A stretch of DNA of 64,000 bases from Ascochyta rabiei (lineage: Eukaryota > Ascomycota > Dothideomycetes > Pleosporales > Didymellaceae), in contig NC_082408.1 of assembly GCF_004011695.2 (NCBI RefSeq), forward strand, positions 233,501 to 297,500. Reading direction: 5' to 3'. A model generated the notes under the pieces. The model saw nothing but the letters and a program-made list of their open reading frames with translations, ran no database searches and was not told the origin of the DNA. This document shows, piece after piece, positions 22,788 through 32,923 of the stretch (its first letter is position 1; the number at the start of each line of letters is the position of its first letter). The position numbers were made by a program, and so were the translations under genes.

Positions 22788-25238
22788 CTAGCAATATGGC
22801 TTGCCCTCTTTCGGGGAAGTGACCGGTCGCGATGAGAGCGAACAATGCCCGAACCCCTCGACTACGTCCTCTTGTACTACACCCCATTGCACGGCCTTCA
22901 GATGCGGATCCACCTCGTCCCTAGGCGGGTGGCAAGCAGCGCTGACAATAAGGCTGTTCGAAGCAGCCTGTGGCAAGCTTGTCACGAACTTGCGACTTGC
23001 CAAACATCGAACGGTGGAGCACAACCCAAGGAAAAGAGCGAAGAAAACAATGAAACTCGACGCTGATCCACCACAAGCTGATCGAGACGAGGCAACGTCT
23101 ACAAGCCCCGAGTCCTTGTACACGTCGACGCGTATCATGAAGAACGTTTGTGACAGAAGCCAATGAAGCGTCGTACTAGCGACAATAAGAGGTACTCCCC
23201 ATCTGTAGGGAAGCTGAAGGAAATAAGTGCCGCGCTGCTGACCTCTAGGCTCAGACACCCGCAGGCTTTTCCTCGCGTCCATGGAGCCAAGCCCGTTCCA
23301 CTCTTGAGCGCCGGCCAAGGCAGTGCAGAAGCTATTGATGCTCATATAGCAGAAGGAGAGTAGCAGCTGAGGCATGTTGGAAAGCCATGCGTTGAATATC
23401 GTCGCTGTGGCAGAACTCTTCATGCTACCAAAAGACAAGACCCCCTCCGAAGAAGTGCCCCATGACCAAGCTCTTCCGCCCGTAAATGAAATGTAGAGCA
23501 GGACAACCAAGGCAAAGATGAACAGCCTGTGAAGACGTTAGAATAAAATGGCAACGCAAAGCGGAAACTCACGTTACAATAATAAACAGGGCTTGTTCAT
23601 CCCTTATCAGGGTATAATAAGCTAGTTTCCGCGTACACCATCCGCCAGGATCTACAGTGTTGTGTAACTGTCGATGTTTCATGCCCGTCTCTCGGCCAGC
23701 TCGATCATTCGTGAACACAGCAGCGGAAGCCATCTGATTCCATATCTCCTCATCCTCAACCAAGCACTTTCCCGCGGTGGCAGGATCCGGGTGGGACAGG
23801 AACGAGGCTGCGGCATCGCCCAGCGTAACCATGTAATTCGAACGATCTGTGATCAACACACTCAACATGACGAGTAGCTTGAAAAGATTGACACTGATGA
23901 CCACAAGCATGTAGTGCAAGCTCAGCTGGACGCCGCTTTCCGCGGGAGAACGGACTCCGAACGCATGTGTCATGTGTACCGAGGCAGGTGGATTGCCACG
24001 GCCGAGCTGCTCGTCGTATGCATAGTTTGATGACCAATTCTGGTAGGTGAGCCAGTCTGAAGCATTGATTTGCGAGGCCAAGATGTAATTCTGACCGTAG
24101 ACAGTATCGAACCAGTGAGTGTCCATTGTTGGTGGTGTCGATCTTGTCTCGTTGACGCTATCAAATATGAGAATGAGGCCCGCATAAGCGGATGTGTAGA
24201 GACCGGAAAATTCAGACTTCCACTGGGCGTTCGTCAGGTTAACGTAGGATGTATTCGTGGCAAGTCTGGTGTATTCGGTCGAGTTCAAGCTAATAGCGCG
24301 CTGAGGATAGCGATTTCGTACGACGATCTTGAAGGAGGCTGCGTTGTAACTGTAACCGATTGAGCAATGATATCAAAATCTTGTCTGACAACATCTCGCT
24401 TACAACAAGTGTAGTGGTACCGAAGAAAGTCCAAGTATGAGGATGAGAAATGCGCGCTTTCTCGCTATGCGTTTCCAATTACGCATGCTAAGAACTCCCA
24501 CTGCGAGCCAGTCTCCTCGTTGATGAGCGTTGTCAATCTCCTTTCTGGTCGGCGAACCAAGCACTTGCATCGTGTAATTGCTGGCAGCCAGCAAGATGGA
24601 GCTAAGGATGTTGATGAAGACATGGATCGCTATGTTCCACCTCAGCACCGTTGCTGCATCCCCGCGCACGAGATCGGCGACACCGCCCTCGCTGTAACCG
24701 TCGTATCTGATAGCACCAACATTCAGAAGGCCGATGTTGCAACAGAGAACAAAGAAAGATATACAACATCCGATAAGAACACCCATGCGCCATCCCTGAT
24801 AGCGGCTGTTCTTCCTTCGGTTGGATATCCAAGTTTGATATCTTTGTAGCGAAGCGAAAGAAATCTTGATGCAGCGTGGCCAATAGACAAATCTGCTTCG
24901 TATTCGTACCTCGCCGGCACCGCTAGCCTTCCTGCTATTTCGACTTGGTTCAAATTAAATAGCGGTTGATTGAGTTGAAAGTACACGACTTACGTAGTCG
25001 ATATGCCTGTGCCATTCTCGAGTAATGGTTGATAGTCGCTCGGGCTCGGGGAGCTGCACTGTAAACTGTGTGTGCTGGCTTGCAAATATTGGTGCCTCTG
25101 GCCCGGAAGATCAGGCTCAAATTCGTTGTCGTGGAGAAGACGATATCGAGGATCAGGACCGATATCTGATAGTTGCACCTCATATACAAGTGAAGGCGGT
25201 GGTGGGGTCGTTAGTTCTCTGCTAGGTTTGGAAGCCAT
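22788..25238 (-). CDS. DUF6536-family multi-pass membrane protein
   Basis: Minus strand. Exons: 24994-25238; a probable short exon near 24908-24941 (uncertain); 24404-24795; 23573-24349; 22788-23526. Phases match at 24404/24349 and 23573/23526. The N-terminus is cytosolic and Pro/Ser-rich. The core starts GWRMGVLIGCCISFFVLCCN, then LRWNIAIHVFINILSSILLA, ASNYTMQVLGSPTRKEIDNA and LSSVPLHLFYNAASF, the hallmark series of this fungal family. A large loop with several N-glycosylation sequons follows (residues after RYPQRAISLN). Later helices include VVISVNLFKLLVMLSVLI and LFIFALVVLLYISF. Function unknown. The C-terminus is short and basic. The family call is strong; the first introns are not secure. 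Confidence 0.82.
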
Positions 25239-26272
25239 CTGAGCCACTACATAGCACAAGACTGGGGATTGCGAAGATATAAATTCGTGCGTGTCCTGGA
25301 AAGTGCTTGAGGCCTTAGAGACTAAGCTGCCAAGCCTGCAGTCATTCTGCGTCAAACCTGGCAAGGCGTTTCGATTGGTAGAACAACATAGTTATGGCGT
25401 GGGGTTAATCTTTGTCTAGGTGGCACAATTGCCGATCCTTTTTGCAGGTTGGGGGCGGCGATAGCTGTGTACTATGTCCCCAAATGTAGTGCATCAAAGC
25501 TAACCAACCTCTCTATCTTCACAGCACTATGTCAACATTGACTACTTCTAGTCTAGTAGCATATAAGTGTTAGATTATAAAATAGTAATTACATGTGGAT
25601 AAGATAATTGACAATATACCAACAGGTCCCCTGCTTGGCAACCGCATGTTAGGCAGCATTGGGGGCTGAATATAAGCGAGCACTGCCTCACATGGCTTCT
25701 GGCATCTACCAACGACCGCTCGCAGGCTGAATTAACGCTATGAGACCACAAGGCTGAAACAAAGCCACAGATTCGTGAGAGCTCTGTGCGTGCTGATCTG
25801 CCAAGTAAATACACAAAGTCGACCCCTCTGCACTTCCACAAGGCTAGCGTGTGCCCCTGACAGCTGAGAGGCATGACGGTACAAAGTCGCGTTTGCGAAA
25901 AGTAACAGTTCCGTCACATCCAGGGCAGACACAGGAGAAGCATGACTAGACGGCGGTAAAAATGTGTTCGCGGTGTTCAAGAAAGCAGACGTCAGTCTCG
26001 CACTCGTACTCGGGCGCTAGGGATCCTTGGCAGGCATTGACCGGACGCGGCTGCCGTCCGCTCCTACGCCTCGGCAATAAGCATCCCAAGGTCAACCTTC
26101 AAAAGGCTACATTACATCGAGGCCAAGGTCAGCTCAACCATTTACGTTCATCTTTCTCTTCTTCGATATGTCTGGTATTGGCTCCAGAAGCTATCTCTGC
26201 ATTGCGTGGCTGTTTGCGAATGCCGGTCAGCAACACCTACAACTGTGCAGAAAGATGAGTTTATGCTGAAAG
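25239..26272. other. Divergent intergenic, partly AT-rich
   Basis: 1 kb between the DUF6536 gene (-) and the hydrolase gene (+). An AT-rich tract lies at 25540-25620. No coding motif in the scattered short frames. Confidence 0.4.
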
Positions 26273-27361
26273 ATGACAGCTTCCACAGTTGCTATCCGGC
26301 TGGTCACTTACCCTTTCCGAAGTGTGCGGGCACCGACGTTATGCAAAGATGTACTCAACGCGGCTGTGCGGTGCATGCTGGACTACCTCACCATTGCAGA
26401 CTCCCGGTACCTAAATCCGCAAACAAGCGATCGCTACGTCCGGCTGTACTGTAGACCCAGAGGTCTTGAACCGAAGTCCCTTGAGATTGACAGCAAGAAT
26501 GGTCGAGCTGTTGCACACTGGATAGGAGATCCAGATGCTGAGGCTGTGATACTCTACTGCCATGGAGGTGCATACACACAGCCAGCAAATGCAGGCAACT
26601 TTCGTTACCTGGCTGGCCTTGTGAAGACTCTAAATAACAAACCAAGAAGTCGCTCCGTATCCGTGTTATTGTTGGCCTACACATTGGCTCCCGAAAGCGT
26701 GTATCCCACACAGTTGAGGGAAGCAGCTGTTGTACTGGCACACCTCATCCGAGAAACTGGGCGCTCACCATCCGAGATCTTCATTGCCGGCGACTCTGCG
26801 GGCGGAAATTTGGCCTTCTCATTGCTCTCGCATCTGTTGCACCCTCAACCCGATGTTCCTGCTGTGAAGCTCGAATGTCCCCTTGGTGGTGTTTTGCTGA
26901 TTAGTCCCTGGGTAAGCTTTCGTACCGACTACATTAGCTTCAAAACCAACGCGACCCTGGACATGCTGACGCCTCTCGCTTTGCGCAAATGGGGCGCAAT
27001 GTTCTTGGGCAAAGTGAACGACTCGAACCCTGAAGCTGATCCGGGGCCAATATCTGGCGACAGTTGGACCGAAGCCTGCCTCAACCCCCCGTCTTGGTGG
27101 AACGGCATGCCCCAAGTCGTGAGCGATGCGTTCGTTTGGTCGGGTGCCTACGAAGTGTTGAATGACTCCATAAGAGAGCTGGAGAAGAGGTTCATGGAAG
27201 GGTGGGCGACAGGTGGCGGCAATCTTAACCGAGTCAGATTTTTTGAATCAGCAAGAGAAGCTCATGTAGCGCCCATCGTTGATATCATGATTCCTGGGGT
27301 AAAGAAGAGCGACGCGCAAATCGCGATTGAAGAGTGGTTCAAGGGCCGATTGCAACGATGA
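26273..27361 (+). CDS. Alpha/beta hydrolase, HSL-type (abhydrolase_3) esterase
   Basis: Single exon, 362 residues. The oxyanion motif CHGGAY (about 96-101) and nucleophile elbow IAGDSAGGNLAFSL (Ser175) are those of the hormone-sensitive-lipase family. The acid lies probably in SGAYEVLNDSIRELE and the His in SAREAHVAPIV near the C-terminus. The family hydrolyses esters or amides of small hydrophobic substrates; in moulds many act in secondary metabolism or detoxification. No signal peptide. The substrate is unknown and no biosynthetic cluster surrounds it. Confidence 0.88.
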   Translation: MTASTVAIRLVTYPFRSVRAPTLCKDVLNAAVRCMLDYLTIADSRYLNPQTSDRYVRLYCRPRGLEPKSLEIDSKNGRAVAHWIGDPDAEAVILYCHGGAYTQPANAGNFRYLAGLVKTLNNKPRSRSVSVLLLAYTLAPESVYPTQLREAAVVLAHLIRETGRSPSEIFIAGDSAGGNLAFSLLSHLLHPQPDVPAVKLECPLGGVLLISPWVSFRTDYISFKTNATLDMLTPLALRKWGAMFLGKVNDSNPEADPGPISGDSWTEACLNPPSWWNGMPQVVSDAFVWSGAYEVLNDSIRELEKRFMEGWATGGGNLNRVRFFESAREAHVAPIVDIMIPGVKKSDAQIAIEEWFKGRLQR

Positions 27362-28019
27362 GATCTGCGGTGCGGGAAGTGCAGGAAGGGTCTGCGGCGG
27401 CACGTCTTGCAAGCTTTCCGCGGCTAAGCTTGGCGCAAGGTTACTCGCTTATCGTGACCATTGTCGGTCAAAACTCCGCTCTTGCAACTCAAGACTGTTT
27501 CGCCGCTCCCATTGTCTCGTCGCCTGAAGATTCGCTACATACCTCCCAAGCTCAGTCGTACACTATGACTCGATCTCAGAGTTTCCTGCACGCTTGAGAC
27601 TTGTTATGAGACACGATCCTCTGCTAGATTCCCGCTGGCGTTGCTAGTAGCCGCACGCTTGGATGAAGGCTCACAGCTCTCTCCAGCAGTCCGACGTTGA
27701 GCGTCGCCCGAGTTTGAAGACGGAGCTGAGGGCAGGCGATCGGCAGAGCCAAAGGCGTTTGTCACGTTCCCGCTGCAACACATCTAGGCACGATCTGTGG
27801 AAGGACCTAGAAATTGCGTGTCTTGCGGCATTTTCTACCAAAGGATCTGCACGCATTTTCAGGGCATATAGCTCACGTGACGGGGCTGTGTAAAACGATT
27901 GCAGGTGCGTCCGCTACCAGATAGACGCCGCCAAGCACTTTCCAATTGGTCCTCGAATTTCCTCTCGTGCCTCCTTCCATGCTTTCAGTTCCACGCCTGA
28001 GCGGAGCTGCCAGAGCTCG
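27362..28019. other. Intergenic, no gene recognised
   Basis: 660 bp without a supported gene. Confidence 0.4.
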
Positions 28020-28865
28020 ATGATTGACAATGTCTTCTCTCTCCACCAAAGCCCAGGGGGAAACGAAGTGACTTTCCCTTTTGACCTCAAAGATTATCAA
28101 CGATACGTCTTCGGGGATGACAGGCTAGCGCACCGTCTCGGCACAGCCTGCGCTAAGGCCTTCATTGCCCATGGCTCTGGGTCCCGGGCTGCACAACCTA
28201 CGACAGCACCAGCAAGCAATCAAAGCGCAGCGGACGACGTTGCGGTTGCCGTTGTATCCGGCTATGTCCCTACCGCTACCCACAGCCTACGAAATCACTT
28301 TGTCGCTTATCTCAATCGACACCTGATCTCAACCAATGCAAATCCCGCCCTCAAAATCGACCTCAATGTAGTGGAGGGTCCACATGGCCGAACTGGTCCA
28401 CACGCGGGCACCGAAAACTATTGTCTCGACCGCGAGCAGGTGGGGAACAGGCCGATCATCCTGTTGAGCGACATTCGCTTGAGCCAGGACCGGGAACATC
28501 GGGTGCGGTTGTCACTACGCTCGCAGCATATCGACAACCCACTTGTGTTCGTATACCTTGCTGCCGTCACAGAGCCAACAAGAGTATGTTCACTGTCGTC
28601 GATACTGAGCTTCATCGTCACTCCCTCTCTCAAGGATGTCGAACTCCTCGCCCAGACGAACAGTTTCGTCATGAATGAATGTTTCGTCCAATACATCTTG
28701 GGACGGGACGATGAAGAGTTCTGTCGGTTTTTGAGAAGGCAAGACGATGGCTTCGTGAGACTGCTGCTCGACTATGCTATTGGAGGGAGATACTACGATG
28801 ACGACATGTACCGAGCCAACGTAAAGTTCATGCAGTGGGAGGTTGGGGCAAGAGAGAGCATGTAA
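28020..28865 (+). CDS. Uncharacterised protein, possible PRTase (ComF-like) fold
   Basis: Single exon, 281 residues. Visible blocks: LKDYQRYVFGDDRLAHRLG near the N-terminus, an Ala/Gln/Ser-rich insert (about 55-75), DVAVAVVSGYVPTATHSLRN, RPIILLSDIRLSQDREHRVR, PLVFVYLAAVTEP and MNECFVQYILGR. A beta strand followed by SDIRLSQDREHR recalls the PRPP loop of ComF-like phosphoribosyltransferases (DDxxxTGxxE), but the acidic pair and the TG are not kept. This is a weak structural guess; binding of a phosphoribosyl substrate is doubtful. There is no signal peptide or membrane helix. I would otherwise call it a conserved hypothetical. Confidence 0.65.
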   Translation: MIDNVFSLHQSPGGNEVTFPFDLKDYQRYVFGDDRLAHRLGTACAKAFIAHGSGSRAAQPTTAPASNQSAADDVAVAVVSGYVPTATHSLRNHFVAYLNRHLISTNANPALKIDLNVVEGPHGRTGPHAGTENYCLDREQVGNRPIILLSDIRLSQDREHRVRLSLRSQHIDNPLVFVYLAAVTEPTRVCSLSSILSFIVTPSLKDVELLAQTNSFVMNECFVQYILGRDDEEFCRFLRRQDDGFVRLLLDYAIGGRYYDDDMYRANVKFMQWEVGARESM

Positions 28866-30313
28866 AGGATATTTAAGCCTTTCGACTTGCACGTGGAAAT
28901 ATACAGCTCACAGAAAAGAGAATCACTGCACCATTAACTCTTCCGCATGTCATGGGGCTGGTAGATAGATTTACGAGGCTAATCACAAGACGAGAATTTA
29001 CCACTGCAAATATTTTAATACTGCTGAGTTTGGTCTCTTCTTGAGGTCACTGGAAGCTTCTTGCCTAGCTTTTCTGGTGTCTTGGATTACATCTTGGGTG
29101 ATGATCAAGCCCTTTTTGCGTTTGGTGCTCTCGCACTAGCAATGCAGACTCGCTACCCGTCTTCTTTGCATTTGGCGCTACATTATAGTTGACCATTCGT
29201 CAAAGGCGATGCAGCAACAACTTTCTTAGCCGCTATTTGCAAAGTCCCTTGCGCAGAAAGTCTTTCCCAGAACTGATTCACTAAATACTGAAGAAAAAAC
29301 AACGCTTTGTTCGCACGATGCTATATGCCGAAGTTGGCGATTGGCCATGAGAAAAAACAGATCACGCTACTACACATTGCGCACTGTCCGCTTTCACCTC
29401 TCCTATTCCTATACTGTTCTTTTCAACTGTCTTTGTTGACCACGATACAACTGTAGTGTCTAAAATGTGTGCATTCGTTTTGTTGCGTAGTTCCACAATG
29501 GATGTTGCTCGCCCTCCGTTCTTCCCGTTTCTTACCATCGTCCAATGCCCAAACCTTCTCACTTCAGACCTTAAATGGCAAAGCAATTCAGACAGCCTTC
29601 TCGTAGTTTGCTATAATCACTTCTCTCGGGGAAATGATCCTCATCTTTGTCTCGTTCGGTAATACCGAGTAACACTTGTTATTCTGGCCCCCACGCCCAG
29701 TACCAAGAACAGAATCCGCAGCGGACTTCTACCCGTCGGCTTACTCTGGCGCAGGAATGATTCTGGTGTGTCTACCGAAAGATCCCAGTGCATCTGCGGT
29801 TGACAAGGATACAGAACAGAGCACTGCCTTGGGCGACGCTGTCCCGTGATTGTGGTGGTCGTTTTGTGCAGTGCTAGTCGCTATGGACCAGCGAAGTTCA
29901 ACTCTGTGAGGTTCGAGAACTACTGATCTTTGCATTCATAACTTTATAGCTTGCGCTGATCACTATAATAACTAAGTGTGGGGACTGAGGTACTAGCTGT
30001 TCTTGCGATCTCACATTTATCTTGGCTGCTAGGTGTCACACCGCAGAACGTGCAGTCAGTCCCCGTCGCACTGAGAATTGATGGTAGTGCACAATTCATG
30101 AAACCTTGAACATGCTAGACATTTATGGAATCTCGATGTTCCGCTGCGCCCAGCGCTGTGCACCTGACTCCGAACAATGGAGTCCGAACGGCAACGTCAG
30201 TAATCATGAACATCACAGCACTCGATGCACATAAAATGACCAGGAGATCCAAACAAGAACTACCAGAAAAAACTCACAGCTGCACCCCAAACATACTCAT
30301 ACTAATTGCTGCA
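28866..30313. other. Intergenic, no gene recognised
   Basis: 1.45 kb. Short open frames (for example 29456-29662) lack any conserved feature. Base composition is even, without obvious repeats. Confidence 0.4.
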
Positions 30314-31081
30314 ATGGTTCGATCTCTTCCTTTCGTTCTTGGCTGCACCGCCGTAGCATCCGCACACTCGTGGCTAGGATGTACCGACCAAGACAACAGA
30401 CAAATCCTCGAATGGATGAAGGGAAATGCAACCGAATACAAAGGTGCCGGCGATCTTTTTGTAGACACCTTGTAAGTACCACCTCTTTGCAGCAGCATCG
30501 ACTGTCCACTAACAAGCATCAGCGCCCCGGGACTAGCAGTCTTTTGCAAAGGATGGCCTCGCGCCAAACACAACCCGGGGAACTGGATCGACGAGTCCAG
30601 CAACTATCTCTGGGACATCGCCGCCCAAAGCGCCAAAGGGGACACCCACGCCTGCCACCCCTCGCAGCGCACGTCCACCTACTTCACCTCCGAGAACGCA
30701 GGCATGGCCACCACAACACCGGGCGGCAGTATCAAACTCATGTTCGGCGGCAACGGGCATTCACGCGGCGCGAACGTCGATGGCGGCCACCCCGGTACGG
30801 TCGCTGTTTACTGGAAGGGAGGCAAAGAGAAGGAGATTGAGGATATCAAAGAACTCAACGAGGAGAATAGGCTAAAGCAAATTGGGTTTGCCGAAGAGGC
30901 GTTTGTGTGGCCGGAGGACAAGAACGTCAAGGCGCCGAGTGAGGGAATGCTGGATAAGGGGAACTGGATGACGGTTGAAATGCCCAAGGATATGGAGAAG
31001 GGAAGGCATATGTTTGTGTGGGCTTGGGAGTATGGAGGCAAGCCGAGGTGGAGCACTTGCTTTGATGTCATGATCGAATAG
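30314..31081 (+). CDS. Secreted histidine-brace (LPMO-like) protein
   Basis: Join 30314-30471 and 30523-31081; 238 residues. The intron is 51 bp (GTAAGT..CAG), phase 2. A signal peptide MVRSLPFVLGCTAVASA leaves His18 as the mature N-terminus in HSWLGCTD, the requirement for a copper histidine brace. A second His sits in GGNGHSRGAN (His132), followed by HPGTVAVYW. The C-terminus MFVWAWEYGG..WSTCFDVMI offers Phe as the axial residue. The cysteines at 23, 61, 97 and near the C-terminus may form disulfides. I read this as a lytic polysaccharide monooxygenase-like fold, possibly a non-catalytic copper protein. A charged helical insert (KEKEIEDIKELNEENRLK) is unusual. The CAZy family is unassigned. 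Confidence 0.72.
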
Positions 31082-32051
31082 GTGGTACAGGGGTTTCGAG
31101 CATGTGGACAAACTGGTTTGGTGGTTAGCTTTGTTTGTGGGTGGTTGGCGTAACTTGTCTTGTTCTTGTACAGTTGTTTCCTTCTGTCTGGAATTTTATT
31201 CTGCCTTCGTGTGTTCTAAAATACCCCTTGGTTCGCCTGGTCGGCTACAACTGTATTGCTGATTCCTATTAGAACTCTTACTTCTCATGCAGGTAACAAA
31301 AATAGTCGTCCGTCAATCTTGAACTTAGACTTCGCCAACGACGCTAACCGGGCCCTTATGTTTTCTGAAGCAGGCTTCAAGACTGATGGATCCTGTGAGG
31401 CGACGGAATGTGAGTCCTCGCCGTGGTGTGCTGTTATAATTCCAGCCTCTTGCACAAATCCCAACGCGCAGAGCAGTCAGTCATTGGCAACTGCGAGAGG
31501 GTGTCGGTTTCAGTTGCTTCCCGATACAATACACTTACTTCTGTCGACCATCTGAGGTTTTGTCGCCTCTTTGGTAGCATCAGATGGTACTAGAGTAGTC
31601 GTGTCTGTTTGGATTGACGTAATGCATCAAAAGGTCCTCAGGAGGTCAAAAGTGTCTGGACCTCAAACGGTAGCGGCAGAGACAATGCAGGGATGAAGAA
31701 AAGCTTGAAGCGGACAAGCAATAGGCGATGCCATGCCGGTGCCGTTCTTTCCGAAAAGCAAGTGGATTTGTGGTGGAGTCGTTGCCGTTCGCCAATTTGG
31801 CGATCAGCTACAGCACGGTCTGTTGGCAGCTTGACAAACCTTTTGACCGTGCAGTCCCTCTTAAACCTAGCTGAAGATTTACCAACATAACACTTCTCAC
31901 GATGCCAGTGTTTGGGCCAGCGGGTGCAGAGCTTTGCGTTTACAGGGGTAGCGGGGTAGAGAGTTAGTAAGCAAGGGAAAATCACAACAGTAACAGGAGT
32001 GTAAATAGCACTGTAAACACTGTTTCATTCATGTGCAGACCTGTAAACTAT
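31082..32051. other. Intergenic, left edge of accessory island
   Basis: No gene seen. From about 31980 the sequence is rich in CTGTAAA and TTTACAG words, which recur at the right of the island (about 37620-37665). The left limit of the mobile material may lie here. Confidence 0.4.
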
Positions 32052-32256
32052 TTAATCCTCATCATCTTCATCACTGTCCTCTGAGGAGGAGGAATCCATA
32101 GCAAGCTCTAGAGCCGCTACGGACTTCTTTACGTCCCGTACGCACTTACGGACCTCTGTAAAAAATGTTAGCAGCCAGTAGATTTCTTTTACAGGCCTGT
32201 AACCTACTCTTCTTCTTCCTCTTCCTCTTCTCCTTCTTCTTCTCCTTCTTGGAGGC

Positions 32257-32288
<32 letters not shown>

Positions 32289-32481
32289 GGGAGGCAGCAG
32301 GGGTGGCGGTGGTGCGGCGGCGCTTCTTGGAGGGGGTGGCAGGGGCAGCGGCAGGGGCAGGGGCAGCAGCAGCGGCAGCGGCAGCGGCAGCGACCTGGCG
32401 GCGGGACCTGGAGGGGGTGGCGATGGCGGGGACGGGGACGACGGGGGCGGCGACGTCGTCGGCGGGGGCGGAGGAGTCCAT
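32052..32481 (-). CDS. Small Ala/Lys-rich protein with acidic tail (unknown)
   Basis: Minus strand, join of 32208-32481 and 32052-32155; 125 residues. The 52-bp intron has GTAGGT at the donor, CTGCTAAC as branch site and TTTTTTACAG at the acceptor, a textbook fungal intron. Splicing joins a basic stretch (KKEKKKEKRKRKKKK) to VRKCVRDVKKSVAALELAMD and then SSSSEDSDEDDED. The first half is Ala/Pro/Thr low complexity with TPSRSRR and TPSKKRRR, which look like nuclear-localisation or DNA-contact segments. It lies downstream of, and parallel to, the Helitron gene and may be cargo of that element. Function unknown; no known domain seen. Confidence 0.6.
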
Positions 32482-32923
32482 ATTGATGACCTAGAGAGTA
32501 GTAAAACGGGGGAGGGCGGCTGCCTATATAGTATATCGCAGCCAGCTAGCGGCTGCCAAGACCTGCGATATTTTGGTGTTGTAGCTCACCGTGAATAGTA
32601 TATTCTGTTTGTCGGGCCAAAACAGTGAATAGGCAGCTATCAAATGACGTTATAGGGCCTGTGGCTATACTGTATCTGGATTGTACGGTCACTGTACGTG
32701 GCCTGATTGGTGCTGGATACTGGTACGCGGGGGGTTTGTAAGCTCACGGTGAAGGTCAACCTGCGGGCACAATAGCACCTGTAACGGCAGAATAACTAGG
32801 CGGTGACGTACTATTGATAGCCGTTAGCCCGATATACTAGTAGGTTGTGGCAGTGACGTTAACGGGCTGATATACTGGTAGCGGCGACGTTGGCGGGCTG
32901 ATATACTAGTAGGTTGTGGCTGG
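32482..32923. other. Non-coding segment between small gene and RepHel
   Basis: Contains an imperfect repeat with GATATACTAGTAGGTTGTGG near 32830 and 32901, and a related copy near 32870. It may be Helitron 3' non-coding sequence. No terminal hairpin identified with confidence. Confidence 0.4.
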
